A stretch of 64,000 bases of DNA, from contig CBDDFV010000001.1 of assembly GCA_965227335.1 (NCBI GenBank), positions 496,001-560,000 of the forward strand. Reading direction: 5' to 3'. The position numbers and the translations under genes are program-made. Position 1 is the stretch's first letter. The number at the start of each line of letters is the position of its first letter. The notes beneath the pieces are model-generated. The model worked only from the letters and a program-made list of their open reading frames with translations, ran no database searches and had not been told where the DNA came from. The stretch is from CBDDFV01 sp965227335. Its GTDB lineage: Bacteria > Planctomycetota > Phycisphaerae > Phycisphaerales > SM1A02. Positions 23,981 to 32,983 of this stretch are shown piece by piece.

Positions 23981-25735
23981 ATGAGTGTTGGAAATCTCTC
24001 GGGAGTGACGGCGGCGATCGTGACCATCATGACCGGCGTCTCCGTGGACGCGCGTCCGATCGATCCTGAACGCGTCGCGGCGTGCGACCAGTTTGTGCAG
24101 CGACTCGATCATCTCGGGTTCGACGGCGTGGTCTATGCAGCGCAGGGCGATGAGGTGCTCATCGATCGCGGGTGCGGGCTCGCCAATCGCGCGGCGGGTG
24201 TTCCGTGGTCATCCGAAACCGTCTCCACGATCGGATCCATCACCAAGCAGTTCACCGGGGCGGCGATTCTCAAACTGCAGGAGGCGGGCAAGCTCGCGGT
24301 GACGGACACGATCGACGGCTGGTTCGACGATGTCCCCGCCGACAAGCGGAAGATCACGCTGCACCATCTGCTGACGCACTCGTCCGGGGTGCAGGATCCG
24401 CCCGGCGTCGGCGACTTCGACGCCATCGCCCGGGACGAGTACGTTTCTCGGGTCCTTGCGCTTCCGCTCGAGTTCGAGCCGGGGACCCGCTACGCCTACT
24501 CGAACGCTGGCTTCAGCCTCCTCGCGGCGATCATCGAGCAGGTTGCCGGCGCGCCGTACGAGGCGTACCTGAGAACGACGTTCTTCAAACCGCTGGGAAT
24601 GGAGGACACGGGATACACGATGTTCGCCTGGTCGGCGGACGACGTCGCCCACGGGTATCTCGCCGACGGCGGCGACTGGGGCGCACTGGTGGAACGCCCG
24701 ATGGCGGACGACGGGCCGTGGTGGGCGTTGCGGGGCAACGGGGGAATCAGCTCCACCGCGAAGGACATGCACACGTGGGTCCTGGCGCTGCTTGACCGAC
24801 GGGTGCTGAACGAGGCGTCAATGGCGGCGTTGTGGGGCGCGCATGTCGACGAATCGAACGGCGATGGCGAGTCGTTCTACGGCTACGGCTGGGTGAATGT
24901 GGAGATTCCGGGCGGAGGAACCGCCATCATGCACAACGGCGGCAACGGCATTCTCGGGGCCGACCTCGTCATCGTCCCGTCCGAGCGGTTGTTCCTGTTC
25001 GCGCAGAGCAACACCCTCCAGGAATCGCGTCTGGTCTTCCGCATGCTCGAGCCGCTGGCGATGCATCTCGTCGCCGGACGACCGCTGCCGGATGCGCCGG
25101 CGGTGCGGGCGACATGGAGTCCGCCGCGCGGCGTGACGTCAGGGCGGTTCGTCTCTCCGGACGGCGATGCGATTGACGTCGAGGTCACGACCAACGGGGC
25201 GACGGTGACGGCGCGGACCAGCGGCGCGCTCGCCGCGCTCTACGGCGGGGCGGACGGCGACCGGGCCGCGTTCGACGACTGCTCCACACGCGTCCGCCGG
25301 ATGGTTTCGGGCGCTCTCGACGGCGACTGGTCGACGTTCGCGATGGAGTACGGCGATCGCATCGACGAAGCGACGTTGCGCGAGCGGTACGGGGCGCTGA
25401 TGCAGATGGTCGAGGCGCACCTCGGTCCGCTCCAGTCGTGGTCGGTCGTCGGCTCGGCCCCGGATGAGGATCACATCGATACGATCGTTCGTTTCGAGCA
25501 TGAGCGAGGCGTCGAGGAGCTGGTCTTCGTCTTCGCCGCCGATAGTCCGCATCGCCTTCTCGGTCGACACGACGGCGGCGGTCTGGGCAGCGACGCGTTC
25601 TATTACGCATCGGTCGACGGCGGACTCGTGAGCTTCGACGAATCAACGTGGTCGAGTCGCGAGGCGGAGGCGACGAGCGATGGCCTGGTGATCGGCGGCG
25701 TCACGTTCCGGCGCACGGGTCCGCTCGAAGACTGA
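23981..25735 (+). CDS. Beta-lactamase-related serine hydrolase, probably exported
   Basis: The 584-residue protein has a weak signal-like N-terminus (GVTAAIVTIMTGVSVDA). A class C beta-lactamase/DD-peptidase fold follows, with S86-x-x-K89 in SITK, the Tyr motif Y173-S-N175 and an HNGGNG triad-equivalent late in the domain. A C-terminal portion of about 200 residues follows, resembling the lipocalin-like additions common in this serine-hydrolase group. Members include esterases and D-amino-acid peptidases, so resistance to beta-lactams should not be assumed. An AAGGAA site precedes the ATG. It converges with moaD. Confidence 0.88.
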   Translation: MSVGNLSGVTAAIVTIMTGVSVDARPIDPERVAACDQFVQRLDHLGFDGVVYAAQGDEVLIDRGCGLANRAAGVPWSSETVSTIGSITKQFTGAAILKLQEAGKLAVTDTIDGWFDDVPADKRKITLHHLLTHSSGVQDPPGVGDFDAIARDEYVSRVLALPLEFEPGTRYAYSNAGFSLLAAIIEQVAGAPYEAYLRTTFFKPLGMEDTGYTMFAWSADDVAHGYLADGGDWGALVERPMADDGPWWALRGNGGISSTAKDMHTWVLALLDRRVLNEASMAALWGAHVDESNGDGESFYGYGWVNVEIPGGGTAIMHNGGNGILGADLVIVPSERLFLFAQSNTLQESRLVFRMLEPLAMHLVAGRPLPDAPAVRATWSPPRGVTSGRFVSPDGDAIDVEVTTNGATVTARTSGALAALYGGADGDRAAFDDCSTRVRRMVSGALDGDWSTFAMEYGDRIDEATLRERYGALMQMVEAHLGPLQSWSVVGSAPDEDHIDTIVRFEHERGVEELVFVFAADSPHRLLGRHDGGGLGSDAFYYASVDGGLVSFDESTWSSREAEATSDGLVIGGVTFRRTGPLED

Positions 25736-25821
25736 TCGAACCGCCCGGCTTTCTTCCGTTTTCTCCCCGATTCCCGGTGGCGCGCCGCCGCGCTTTCACG
25801 CTTCTCTGAGTGACCGCGAGA

Positions 25822-26073
25822 TCATCCGCCGCTCACTGGCGGGATCAGCGCTGCGGTGTCGCCGTCGTTCAGGCGGTGGTCCCGTGGTCGGTACTGTTCA
25901 TTCACCGCCACCGCGACGGTTCCGTCCAGCGTCCCCAGGGCTGGATGGCGTCGCGCGAGGGCGGCGAGCATGGCGTCGACCGTGGGCGGGGGTGGATCCG
26001 GAAGATCGAGGGTGAGTTCCCGTTCGCCGACGGTTTCTGCGAGGTGTGCGAACAGAAGGACGGTGATGCGCAT
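25822..26073 (-). CDS. moaD: Molybdopterin synthase small subunit MoaD
   Basis: The 83-residue ubiquitin-like sulfur carrier has the expected beta-grasp pattern (MRITVLLFAHLAETVGERE, then VAVNEQYRPRDHRLNDGD). It ends in the obligatory C-terminal Gly-Gly (PPVSGG) that becomes the thiocarboxylate donating sulfur to precursor Z. The frame is open upstream of 26073, but only low-complexity sequence is added. No MoaE is in the window. The gene lies 270 bases after moeA on the same strand. That gap shows no gene. With moeA it supports the molybdenum hydroxylase operon at 53.5-58.6 kb. Confidence 0.9.
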   Translation of the reverse strand: MRITVLLFAHLAETVGERELTLDLPDPPPPTVDAMLAALARRHPALGTLDGTVAVAVNEQYRPRDHRLNDGDTAALIPPVSGG

Positions 26074-26343
26074 GGAGAGAGGATAGGCGCCGCGATGTCG
26101 CGCGTGCGTCTTCGGTCGACGCGGCGCCGCAGAATGGCGCGTTGGTTCCGGGACGCTCGCGCCGGATCGTGCGGGGGTGACGGGCGGACGGGTGTCGTGC
26201 GTTCCGGCGGCCCGTGGGATCGATCGCATCCGAACGCAGGCGGAGACAGCGAGGCTGCGCGATCACGGCGGCGGCGTGGCGGTGAAGGTGCTGATCGTTC
26301 GCGGCGGCCGTGCCCGGAACGGGCGGCGGGTGGGGATGGTTCG

Positions 26344-28287
26344 TCAGGTCCGCCAGGGCCAGGGGAGGAACGGGCGGCGGGCGCCCGCGGGGACGTCGCC
26401 GGTCTGGGCGGGGAGGGCCAGCAAACCGTCGGTCGCGGCGGTGTGGGCGAGATCGCCGGAGCCCGCCCACGATGGGATCTCGACCCGGCCGTCGAGTCGG
26501 AGCACGGCCGGCCGGAACGCCTCGCGACGCGGGTTCGGCTTCACCGGGGCGGCGAGTTCGACCTCGAACCACGGGGTCGGCGGGTCGCCGAAGCTGGTCT
26601 CTCCCGTCCATGCCCGGATGAGCGGCCAGAGAAAGAGGCAGCCGCACGCGAGGGCGGAGACGGGATTGCCGGGAAGGGCGATCACGAGGGGGTCGGGACG
26701 ATCGGTCGGGTCGGCGGCGCCGGAGCGGGGCGCATCGGCGCTGCCGCGCCCGGTCGACGACGACGCCGAATGTCCCGGGGTCGCGCCGCCGGCGGCCGCC
26801 GCGGGTCGTGTCGGCGGGCGGCGGGTCGAGGGTGCGGCGTCGGCGGCGGGATCGTCCGCGTCACGGGCGCGGGACGGGGGTGCGGGGGCGGTCGGTCGGG
26901 GGGCGTGGCCGATGCGGATCGGTTTCCCGGGCTGGATCGCGGCCTTCGTCACCGCAAAGTGGACGCCGGCCGCAGCGAACGCGTCGGGGAACCAGTCGCG
27001 CTCGCCGGCGGAGACGCCGCCGACCGTGACGACCAGGTCCGCGGTCGCGAGGGCGTGGGCGACCGCGGCGCGGGTCGCGTCGGGATCGTCGGGGAGATGG
27101 ACGTGCGTCGGCGTCGCCCCGCCGCACGCGACGAGCAGGCGGGCGAGCAGCACCGCGTTCGTGTTGCGGATGTGGTGGGGGGCGAGGTCGGCGGTCGGGG
27201 TCGAGGCGGGATGCACCTCGTCGCCGGAGGTCAGGATCGTCGCGGCAGGACGCTGGGCGACGAGGGGTTGAACGGCGCCGGTCGCGGCGGCGATCGCGAG
27301 GTGATGCGGACGAAGCCGCACGCCCGCCGGCAGCAGCGTGTCGTTCGCCGAGGCGTCTGCCGCGCGTCGGTGCACCGCCCGCCAGCGGGGCGGAACCGTC
27401 GCCTCGCCGGTGTCGGGGTCGCGGTCGAGCGTGATCGTGACGGTCGGGTGTGCGCGATCGGTGCGCTCGTGCTCGATCACGAGGTCGAGGTCCGGCGGGA
27501 GCGGCGCGCCGGTGGCGATCTTCACGCACGTCCCGGCCGGCGGGGCGTCGCCCGGTGGATCCCCCGCCGCGACCGTGCGGACGACCGGGAACGACACGGC
27601 GAACCGGCTGGGCGAGGCGGCCGGGGAGGGCGGGGCGGGAGCGTCGGCGGTCGGGCCCGCGGGACCGGCGGATGAAGCGCCGGCGGCGTCGGCCGCGGTC
27701 GGTCGGTGGGCGGCGTTGGTCGGTGCATCGGCGGCGTGGGCCGGGCGGTCGGTGGAGGCGGTCGGAGGTTCGTCGCGGTGGGCCGGGGGGTCGGTGGCGG
27801 CGGTTGGAGGCTCGGCGCCGTGGGCCGGGGGGTCGGTGGCGGCGGTTGGAGGTTCGTCGCGGTGGGCCGGGGGGTCGGTGGCGGCGGTTGGAGGTTCGTC
27901 GCGGTGGGCCGGGGAGTCGGTGGCGGCGGTTGGAGGTTCGTCGCGGTGGGCCGGGGAGTCGGTGGCGGCGGTTGGAGGTTCGTCGCGGTGGGCCGGGGGG
28001 TCGGTGGCGTGGGCTGGGTCGGCGGTGGGTGGGACGGTCGGGGCGGCGGCGGTGTTGATCGCCGCGAGCGCGGCGGCGAGGTCGGCGTGACGCAATGCGT
28101 ACCCGTCCATCTGCGCGCGGTTGAAGGGCGGCAGGTCGCGGTCGGCGTGGATCGGCTCGCGAAGAACCCGACCGTCCGCCGCGTCGAGCGGAACACGCTC
28201 CGTCGGACCGGGGTGCGGCACCAACGCTCGCGCGGCGTCCAGCGCGTCGGCGTAGGTCGGCAACGGATTGGAAGGTGTCTCTGCCAT
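26344..28287 (-). CDS. moeA: Molybdopterin molybdenumtransferase MoeA with two low-complexity insertions
   Basis: MoeA inserts molybdate into adenylylated molybdopterin. Hallmarks are NRAQMDGYALR (56-66), CVKIATGAPLPPD, ILTSGDEV, the nucleotide-binding VVTVGGVSAGERD (419-431) and LPGNPVSALACG (538-549). At 647 residues it is about 240 longer than the usual 400. The excess is two insertions. Residues about 81-227 are Pro/Ala/Thr/Asp-rich and contain six near-identical 14-residue repeats. Residues about 461-531 are Pro/Ala/Ser/Arg-rich, placed just before the LPGNP loop. The conserved blocks are intact, so activity is likely. The insertions appear to be surface loops grown by repeat expansion. 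Confidence 0.88.
   Translation of the reverse strand: MAETPSNPLPTYADALDAARALVPHPGPTERVPLDAADGRVLREPIHADRDLPPFNRAQMDGYALRHADLAAALAAINTAAAPTVPPTADPAHATDPPAHRDEPPTAATDSPAHRDEPPTAATDSPAHRDEPPTAATDPPAHRDEPPTAATDPPAHGAEPPTAATDPPAHRDEPPTASTDRPAHAADAPTNAAHRPTAADAAGASSAGPAGPTADAPAPPSPAASPSRFAVSFPVVRTVAAGDPPGDAPPAGTCVKIATGAPLPPDLDLVIEHERTDRAHPTVTITLDRDPDTGEATVPPRWRAVHRRAADASANDTLLPAGVRLRPHHLAIAAATGAVQPLVAQRPAATILTSGDEVHPASTPTADLAPHHIRNTNAVLLARLLVACGGATPTHVHLPDDPDATRAAVAHALATADLVVTVGGVSAGERDWFPDAFAAAGVHFAVTKAAIQPGKPIRIGHAPRPTAPAPPSRARDADDPAADAAPSTRRPPTRPAAAAGGATPGHSASSSTGRGSADAPRSGAADPTDRPDPLVIALPGNPVSALACGCLFLWPLIRAWTGETSFGDPPTPWFEVELAAPVKPNPRREAFRPAVLRLDGRVEIPSWAGSGDLAHTAATDGLLALPAQTGDVPAGARRPFLPWPWRT
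27748..27999 (-). repeat. 42-bp tandem repeat in moeA (six copies)
   Basis: The unit encodes PPAHRDEPPTAATD. Six consecutive copies (residues 97-180) differ only by Pro/Ser at the first position, one HGAE for HRDE and one AST for AAT. A seventh copy is degenerate. High DNA identity between copies indicates recent slippage or recombination, so copy number probably varies between strains. The repeat keeps frame because the unit is a multiple of three. Confidence 0.9.
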
Positions 28288-28308
28288 GAACGTGACGAGC
28301 GATCCGAG

Positions 28309-28479
28309 TCAACCATGCGCCCGCACGCCGGATGCGGGGTGCGCGCCGCGTTCGGCTGCGATGGCCCCCTCCGCCGCGACGTCGGGGCGCAGGCGCCGGA
28401 GCGACGCCGGCGTACGCGGCGCGGCGGACGCCAGGGCGGCGAGCGTTCGCCCCGCGATGAAACGAACGACGGGCATCAT
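28309..28479 (-). CDS. Possible small protein of unknown function
   Basis: A 56-codon frame lies between the hydrolase-like gene and moeA. Its third codon positions are mostly G or C (about 85 percent), as in coding DNA here, and it is not overlapped by a known gene on either strand. It is basic, with MMPVVRFIAGRTLAALASA at the start. There is no Shine-Dalgarno and no recognisable family, so it may be chance. Confidence 0.25.
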   Translation of the reverse strand: MMPVVRFIAGRTLAALASAAPRTPASLRRLRPDVAAEGAIAAERGAHPASGVRAHG

Positions 28480-28584
28480 GATACGACCACAGACGAGAGA
28501 ATCCGGGGCCGGGCGGCGATCAGCCAGAGGTCGCGGCTCGGCGGCCGACGCCTCCGCCCTTCGCATCCGATCAGATGCCGGTCG

Positions 28585-29568
28585 TCACAGATCCATGAAC
28601 GCCGCGGCCGCCTGCAGCGCGGCAAGGCGGTCGGCGTCGCCCGCCAACCACCGATCGGCCCGAGCCACCAGCAGAGCCCCGCCCCCCGGCGGCGACGGGT
28701 GCAACGCCCGTTGACAATCATGCAGCAGCTTCGGGGCGTCCGCGTGATCCCCGGCCGCCTGGATCAGCAGCGTCGCGGGACGACGCGCCGCGAGCAGCTT
28801 CGGCAGCGTCCGTTCCGTCTCGTCCAGCGCCCCCGCCATCGGACGGAACAGGACCAGCCGCGGCGTCGGCTCGACCGACGCGGCGATCCGCGCGGCGAGA
28901 CGTGCGCCGCGTCCGACCCCGATCGCCGCGATCACCCCGTCGACCGCGTCCGAGGCGTCCAGTCCGCGGAGCAGGTGCACCGCCTCGTCCCGGTCGGCGC
29001 CCGGTGGGAGGCGCGCGGTGACGACGCCGGCGCGGACCAGCCATTCGACGATGGCGTCCGTCAACGCCGCCGCGCGTTCCGCGTCGTCATCGCGAGGTCC
29101 CGCGGCGTCATCGCGGGGTCCCGCGGCGACATCGCGAGGTCCCGCGGCGTCATCGCGGGGTCCCGCGGCGTCATCGCGAGGTCCCGCGGCGTCGGGCGCG
29201 GCGGACAGCGCTCCATCCGCGGGGTCGGTCCCGCGGTCCGCGTCGGACGACATCGACTCGGCGTCCGGTCCGCCGTCGCCGTCGGAGCGGGGGCCCCCGG
29301 GGCGGCGTTCCGCGCCGGCTGCGCGGTCGCGCGGCGTCTCGGCGGGGGATCTTCGCCCCGGATCGTCGTCCGGCGACGCGGGGCCGCCGGATCCTCGTTC
29401 GTCGCCCACGTCGCCCGATGCCTCCGGCGCGGCGGATCCGGCCTCGGTCGCGTGTGGCGACGCGTGATGCGGACAGATCACCACTGCGACGGCCGGCTTC
29501 GCCGCGCTGGGTGGGGGATCCGGCGTCCGGACGAGTGGATCGAGCAGGGCATCGGCGGGACCGGACAT
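28585..29568 (-). CDS. Alpha/beta-hydrolase-like protein with disordered repeat insertion and altered nucleophile elbow
   Basis: The ends of this 327-residue protein look like an alpha/beta hydrolase. Strand AVAVVICPHHASPHATE (26-42) comes first. After an insertion, helix-strand elements lead to AAIGVGRGARLAARIAA (214-230), in the position of the GxSxG nucleophile elbow. Here the sequence is GVGRG, without Ser. ATLLIQAAGDHADAPK resembles the strand before the catalytic Asp/His region. Residues about 43-165 are a Pro/Asp/Gly/Ala-rich insertion with five AAGPRDD repeats. The ATG at 29568 is chosen because the few residues upstream are unlike the family. If the reading is right it is probably not a normal esterase. 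The family call is tentative. Confidence 0.55.
   Translation of the reverse strand: MSGPADALLDPLVRTPDPPPSAAKPAVAVVICPHHASPHATEAGSAAPEASGDVGDERGSGGPASPDDDPGRRSPAETPRDRAAGAERRPGGPRSDGDGGPDAESMSSDADRGTDPADGALSAAPDAAGPRDDAAGPRDDAAGPRDVAAGPRDDAAGPRDDDAERAAALTDAIVEWLVRAGVVTARLPPGADRDEAVHLLRGLDASDAVDGVIAAIGVGRGARLAARIAASVEPTPRLVLFRPMAGALDETERTLPKLLAARRPATLLIQAAGDHADAPKLLHDCQRALHPSPPGGGALLVARADRWLAGDADRLAALQAAAAFMDL
29086..29190 (-). repeat. 21-bp tandem repeat inside the hydrolase-like gene (five copies)
   Basis: Five consecutive 21-base units encode AAGPRDD (one copy ends DV), residues 127-161. The copies are almost identical at DNA level (tcgcgaggtcccgcggcg-type words on the plus strand). It is a separate repeat from the 42-base repeat in moeA 1.1 kb away. 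Confidence 0.9.
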
Positions 29569-29610
29569 GCGGGCATGATACGGCGCCGCGCACATCCGCA
29601 TGGGGGTCGA

Positions 29611-30978
29611 TCAGGGCCGGTCGCCGCCGGGCGGTGGGGGTGCGCGCCTCACCTGCTCCGGGCGAACGCCCAAGTCGCCGGATGACGGAGCGGCCGACGC
29701 GCCCCGGACTTCCGCCGACGGGGCGTCGGGCGCCGTCGCGGGCGCCTCGCCCCCGCATTCGGGACAGCGGAACGTCCCGTGCCCCGTGCGCGGCCGCCGG
29801 AACCCGTTGGCCGCGAAACCGACGAGTGCGCCGAACGCGGCAAAGACGGCGATGTCGCCGAGCAGTCCGAGCCAGTACACGCGGAAGGTCGGAAGGGACG
29901 TCGGCTCGGGGAGCGACGTCGGGACCCAGACGTGGGATCGCGGCGCCACGCCGGTTCGCGTGACCGAGAGCGCACGAAATGGAAAACCCACTCGGCGTGT
30001 GCGCCCGAAGTCGGGCGGCGTGACCACGCGGTCGCCGATCCAGCCCGCGAGTTCGGCGGCGGGGCGGGCGTCGTTCGGGATGGCGGCGTTCCTTCGCCCG
30101 CGGATCCTGGCGAGGTGAGTGGAGGAAGCGCCCGCGTCGGCGAGGTCGATCGCCTGCCAGAGAAGCTCATCGCCAAAGGCGCCAAGACGCGGCGCCCCCC
30201 GCACCAGGCCGTCCTGCTGCCGGAACGCAAGCGCGTCATGCCAGGCGGACTCCATACGCGACATGGCGGCGAGCGTCACGAGACTGGTCGCCACGGTCGC
30301 GGCGACGCCGGCCAGCACGATGCGCCCGGCCGGCGGCGGCGGCGCGGCGACGGCGTGTCCCTTCGCCAGTTGGTAGCCGCAGCCCGGACATCGGCCGCGC
30401 CGCTGTCGTCGGGCCCGACGTACGCCGACGAACGCGATCGGCGCCGTCGCGATGACGAACGTATAAACGACCAGGTTCGCGCCGATCGCACCCCAGTCGA
30501 CCATCACCGGCAGCCGCGTCTCGCCCCGTGCCTCGAGTCCGTGGGCGGCGAGCGGAAGCTCGTCGGTCAGGTCGCCGTACCCCCACTCGCCCAGCGCTTC
30601 GACGCGAACGTGCGAACGCCAGGGCCAGCCGAACGACTGTGTGGTCGTATACAGACGCAGCGCCGCCCGCGGCCGATCGTCGGGTCGGCGGTCGCGGAGC
30701 AACTCGGTCCCGATCGCGTGCGCGCGACGGAGAGCGAATTCGCGATCGACGTCGGGATCGATCGAGACACGGTAACTCGACCGTCCGAAGCCGTGAAGAC
30801 GCGGCGGGAACTGCCGGTCCACGCCCAGTCGGGTCGGCTGTCCGTCGCCCGCCATGGGCGCCATCGCCAGTCCCCACGGCACGATGCACACCAGTCCCGC
30901 CGCCACGATCACCCCCGCGATCAGCGACCGCACCGCGACGCGTCGGAAGGGGGATGGCGCCCGGGACATACCGACCAT
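29611..30978 (-). CDS. Four-pass membrane protein with two separated CxxC knuckles (paralogue 1)
   Basis: This 455-residue protein has hydrophobic segments near residues 16-38, 165-190, 225-245 and 380-405. Two cysteine knuckles, CPGCGYQL (about 206) and CPECGG (about 420), both follow Arg-rich stretches after the second and fourth segments. This places them in the cytoplasm. It shares the layout and the WGAIGAN, then VRRARRQRRGRCPGCGY segment with the genes at 31745 and 32984. Each half repeats the plan membrane helix, outside domain, helix, CxxC. The C-terminal 35 residues after the second knuckle are Pro/Ala-rich and unique to this copy. No known family function can be given. Confidence 0.75.
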   Translation of the reverse strand: MVGMSRAPSPFRRVAVRSLIAGVIVAAGLVCIVPWGLAMAPMAGDGQPTRLGVDRQFPPRLHGFGRSSYRVSIDPDVDREFALRRAHAIGTELLRDRRPDDRPRAALRLYTTTQSFGWPWRSHVRVEALGEWGYGDLTDELPLAAHGLEARGETRLPVMVDWGAIGANLVVYTFVIATAPIAFVGVRRARRQRRGRCPGCGYQLAKGHAVAAPPPPAGRIVLAGVAATVATSLVTLAAMSRMESAWHDALAFRQQDGLVRGAPRLGAFGDELLWQAIDLADAGASSTHLARIRGRRNAAIPNDARPAAELAGWIGDRVVTPPDFGRTRRVGFPFRALSVTRTGVAPRSHVWVPTSLPEPTSLPTFRVYWLGLLGDIAVFAAFGALVGFAANGFRRPRTGHGTFRCPECGGEAPATAPDAPSAEVRGASAAPSSGDLGVRPEQVRRAPPPPGGDRP

Positions 30979-31011
30979 GGTACCGGGCGCCGCGCGATCA
31001 GCGGCGCTGCA

Positions 31012-31617
31012 TCACCCGAAGCGGTCGGTGATCACCACCTCATCGAGCGGCAGTTGCCCCGGCTTGGGCCACGGGTCCTTCGTCTTCCGGCCGATGGCGA
31101 TCATGGGGCCGATGCAATGGTCGTCGGGGAGATTGATCAGTTCCGCCACGTCGTCGTGTTCGAAACCAATCATCGGGCACGAGTCATACCCCATCGCCTT
31201 CGCGGCCAGCATGATCGTCTGCATCGCGATGCCGATCGACCGTTGCGCTTCATCGCGCTGCAGTTGCGGCTTGCCTTCGTGGAACGGCCCCATCCAGTTG
31301 ACGAGCAGCTCCGCCACGTCGTCGGGGGCCTCCCGCCAGTAGCGTTCCGGCGCCTTCTTCCACGCGTTCACGTCCGCGGTCATGACGATGAGCAGGGAGG
31401 CGTCGGTCATCTGCGCCTGGTCGTTCCCGACTTCGCGGATCTTCGCGCGGAGTTCCGGGTCCTTGACGACGACAAAGCGCCAATGCTGGATGTTGAACGA
31501 CGTGGGCGACTGGATCGCCGCGTTGAGGAGCCGGTCGATCTCCTCATCGGTCATGCGGTGGTCCGGGTCGTACTGTTTGACCGCGCGGCGGGCGTAGATC
31601 GCGTCGAACGTGTCCAT
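31012..31617 (-). CDS. Nitroreductase family FMN-dependent oxidoreductase
   Basis: The 201-residue protein has the nitroreductase fold. The N-terminal FMN-binding RRAVKQYDPDHRMTDEE is followed by SPTSFNIQHWRFVVV and, near the C-terminus, IAIGRKTKDPWPKPGQLPLDEVV. These enzymes reduce nitro groups, quinones or enones with NAD(P)H. The physiological substrate is unknown. It sits between two copies of the CxxC membrane-protein family in a leftward block, which may be incidental. No promoter was identified. Confidence 0.9.
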   Translation of the reverse strand: MDTFDAIYARRAVKQYDPDHRMTDEEIDRLLNAAIQSPTSFNIQHWRFVVVKDPELRAKIREVGNDQAQMTDASLLIVMTADVNAWKKAPERYWREAPDDVAELLVNWMGPFHEGKPQLQRDEAQRSIGIAMQTIMLAAKAMGYDSCPMIGFEHDDVAELINLPDDHCIGPMIAIGRKTKDPWPKPGQLPLDEVVITDRFG

Positions 31618-31744
31618 GGGTGGGGCGCTCCGGGATGAGGATGGGAGGGGAGTGACGTGTGGCGACGAGTGTATGCCCCGCGGATGGAGATCGACGGCGC
31701 GGCCGTCGCGGATGACGGGGGTGGAGGCGGGTCACGCCACGCGG

Positions 31745-32956
31745 TCAGCCGTCGAGGTTCCCGCATTCGGGGCAGCGGACGGCATCGCCGCCGCGCTGCG
31801 GGCGGCGCCAGCCGGTGATCGCGTAGCCGATGACGGCGCCGAGCGCGGCGGCGAGCGCGAGGTTGGCGAGGAGTTGGGGCCAGTGGATGGTGATGTCGGC
31901 GATGGGGCCGATCGTCAGGGTTTCGTCGGACTCAGCGGCGCGCCTGGGCAGGATCCCCCCGGCGCGGCTCGGGTCGACGGGACGGGAGGAGGCAATTGTG
32001 ACGCGTCGGGTGATCTCGACGCCACGCCCGACGAGTCCGATGCGACGGGTCTCGCCCGCCACGCCAGCGCCCGAAGATGCAGGCGTGATGGGGATCTGGC
32101 GGGGCGGGCGACCGCCCCACGGCGTGCGATCGGTCCGCCATAGAAACTGGTCGCCGAACATGCCAAGGCGAACGGTCGCGGCGCCCTCGACGCCGGCGAG
32201 TCGCACCGGCTGCGTGGGGCGCGGGAGTTCGCCGCGCGGGGCGAACCGCCAGCACGCGATGGGAAACAGCACGAGCCCGCACGCCGCGCCGATCGCAAGC
32301 GGCCGGCGTTGGGTCGCGGTCGGGCGCTGCCTGCCGGCGTCGTCGACGAGTCGATACCCGCACGCGATGCAGCGGCTGCATGATCGTCGCCGAGCACGGC
32401 GGGCGCCCCGCCACACCATCAGGCCCGCGGCGATGACCGCGCCGAACAGACTGGTGTTGAGCGCCAGCGCGCCGATGTCGATGTGAATCGGGAGCCCCGC
32501 GGGCCCGGGCCGGCCGGGGAGTTCGAATGTCGGATCGGACGGATCGGGCACAAACCGCGCCGTCACGATGCGCGAGTGCGATGGTCTCGGCCAGCCGTAG
32601 CGTTCGATCTCGAGCGTCACGGGAATCGCCGCGTGTCCGTGCGACGGCGCGGCGTGTTCGACGGCGATCTCGACGAAACGGCGCACGCGGCGATCAACTG
32701 GTCGACGGTCGATGTCGGCGAGGGCGTCGGGGTGAACGAGGAAGACGATCTCATTCCGCCGGGCGCCGAGCCACGACGTACTCTCCCAGGACACGGTGCG
32801 AGTCGACCACGACGCGTCCCACCCGAGGCCGCGACCGATCGGATTGAACCACGACAGCCCCCACGCTGCCCCGTGCGCCATCACGAGTCCCAGCACGCCC
32901 CCGATGATCAGGGCGCGAACCAGCGCACGTCTCCGGGATGTTCGTGGCCCCAGCAC
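31745..32956 (-). CDS. Four-pass membrane protein with two separated CxxC knuckles (paralogue 2)
   Basis: The 403-residue protein begins MLGPRTSRRRALVRAL, almost identical to paralogue 3. Membrane segments lie near 15-35, 161-183, 218-238 and 361-382. Knuckle one is C196-I-A-C199-GYRL after RGARRARRRS. Knuckle two is C395-P-E-C398-GNLDG at the very end. One zinc site needs four ligands, so the two CxxC pairs may join across the two cytoplasmic segments. Large outside domains follow helices 1 and 3. The first contains a YGWPRPSHSRIVTARF segment matching HSHH or RSHV equivalents in the paralogues. It lies 27 bases after paralogue 3, so they are probably co-transcribed. Confidence 0.75.
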   Translation of the reverse strand: MLGPRTSRRRALVRALIIGGVLGLVMAHGAAWGLSWFNPIGRGLGWDASWSTRTVSWESTSWLGARRNEIVFLVHPDALADIDRRPVDRRVRRFVEIAVEHAAPSHGHAAIPVTLEIERYGWPRPSHSRIVTARFVPDPSDPTFELPGRPGPAGLPIHIDIGALALNTSLFGAVIAAGLMVWRGARRARRRSCSRCIACGYRLVDDAGRQRPTATQRRPLAIGAACGLVLFPIACWRFAPRGELPRPTQPVRLAGVEGAATVRLGMFGDQFLWRTDRTPWGGRPPRQIPITPASSGAGVAGETRRIGLVGRGVEITRRVTIASSRPVDPSRAGGILPRRAAESDETLTIGPIADITIHWPQLLANLALAAALGAVIGYAITGWRRPQRGGDAVRCPECGNLDG

Positions 32957-32983
32957 GAGCGAATCGTAGCCGACGCCGCGCGG

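Noticed and set aside
23981..25735. Beta-lactam resistance gene
   Set aside because: The SxxK, YSN and HNG motifs define a broad serine-hydrolase group that is mostly esterases and peptidases. Nothing points to antibiotic hydrolysis.
26074..26343. An extra molybdenum-cofactor gene between moaD and moeA
   Set aside because: No frame with family motifs is present. The open frames are shadows or low-complexity.
27748..27999. CRISPR-like array
   Set aside because: The units are directly adjacent without spacers, in frame, and lie inside moeA.
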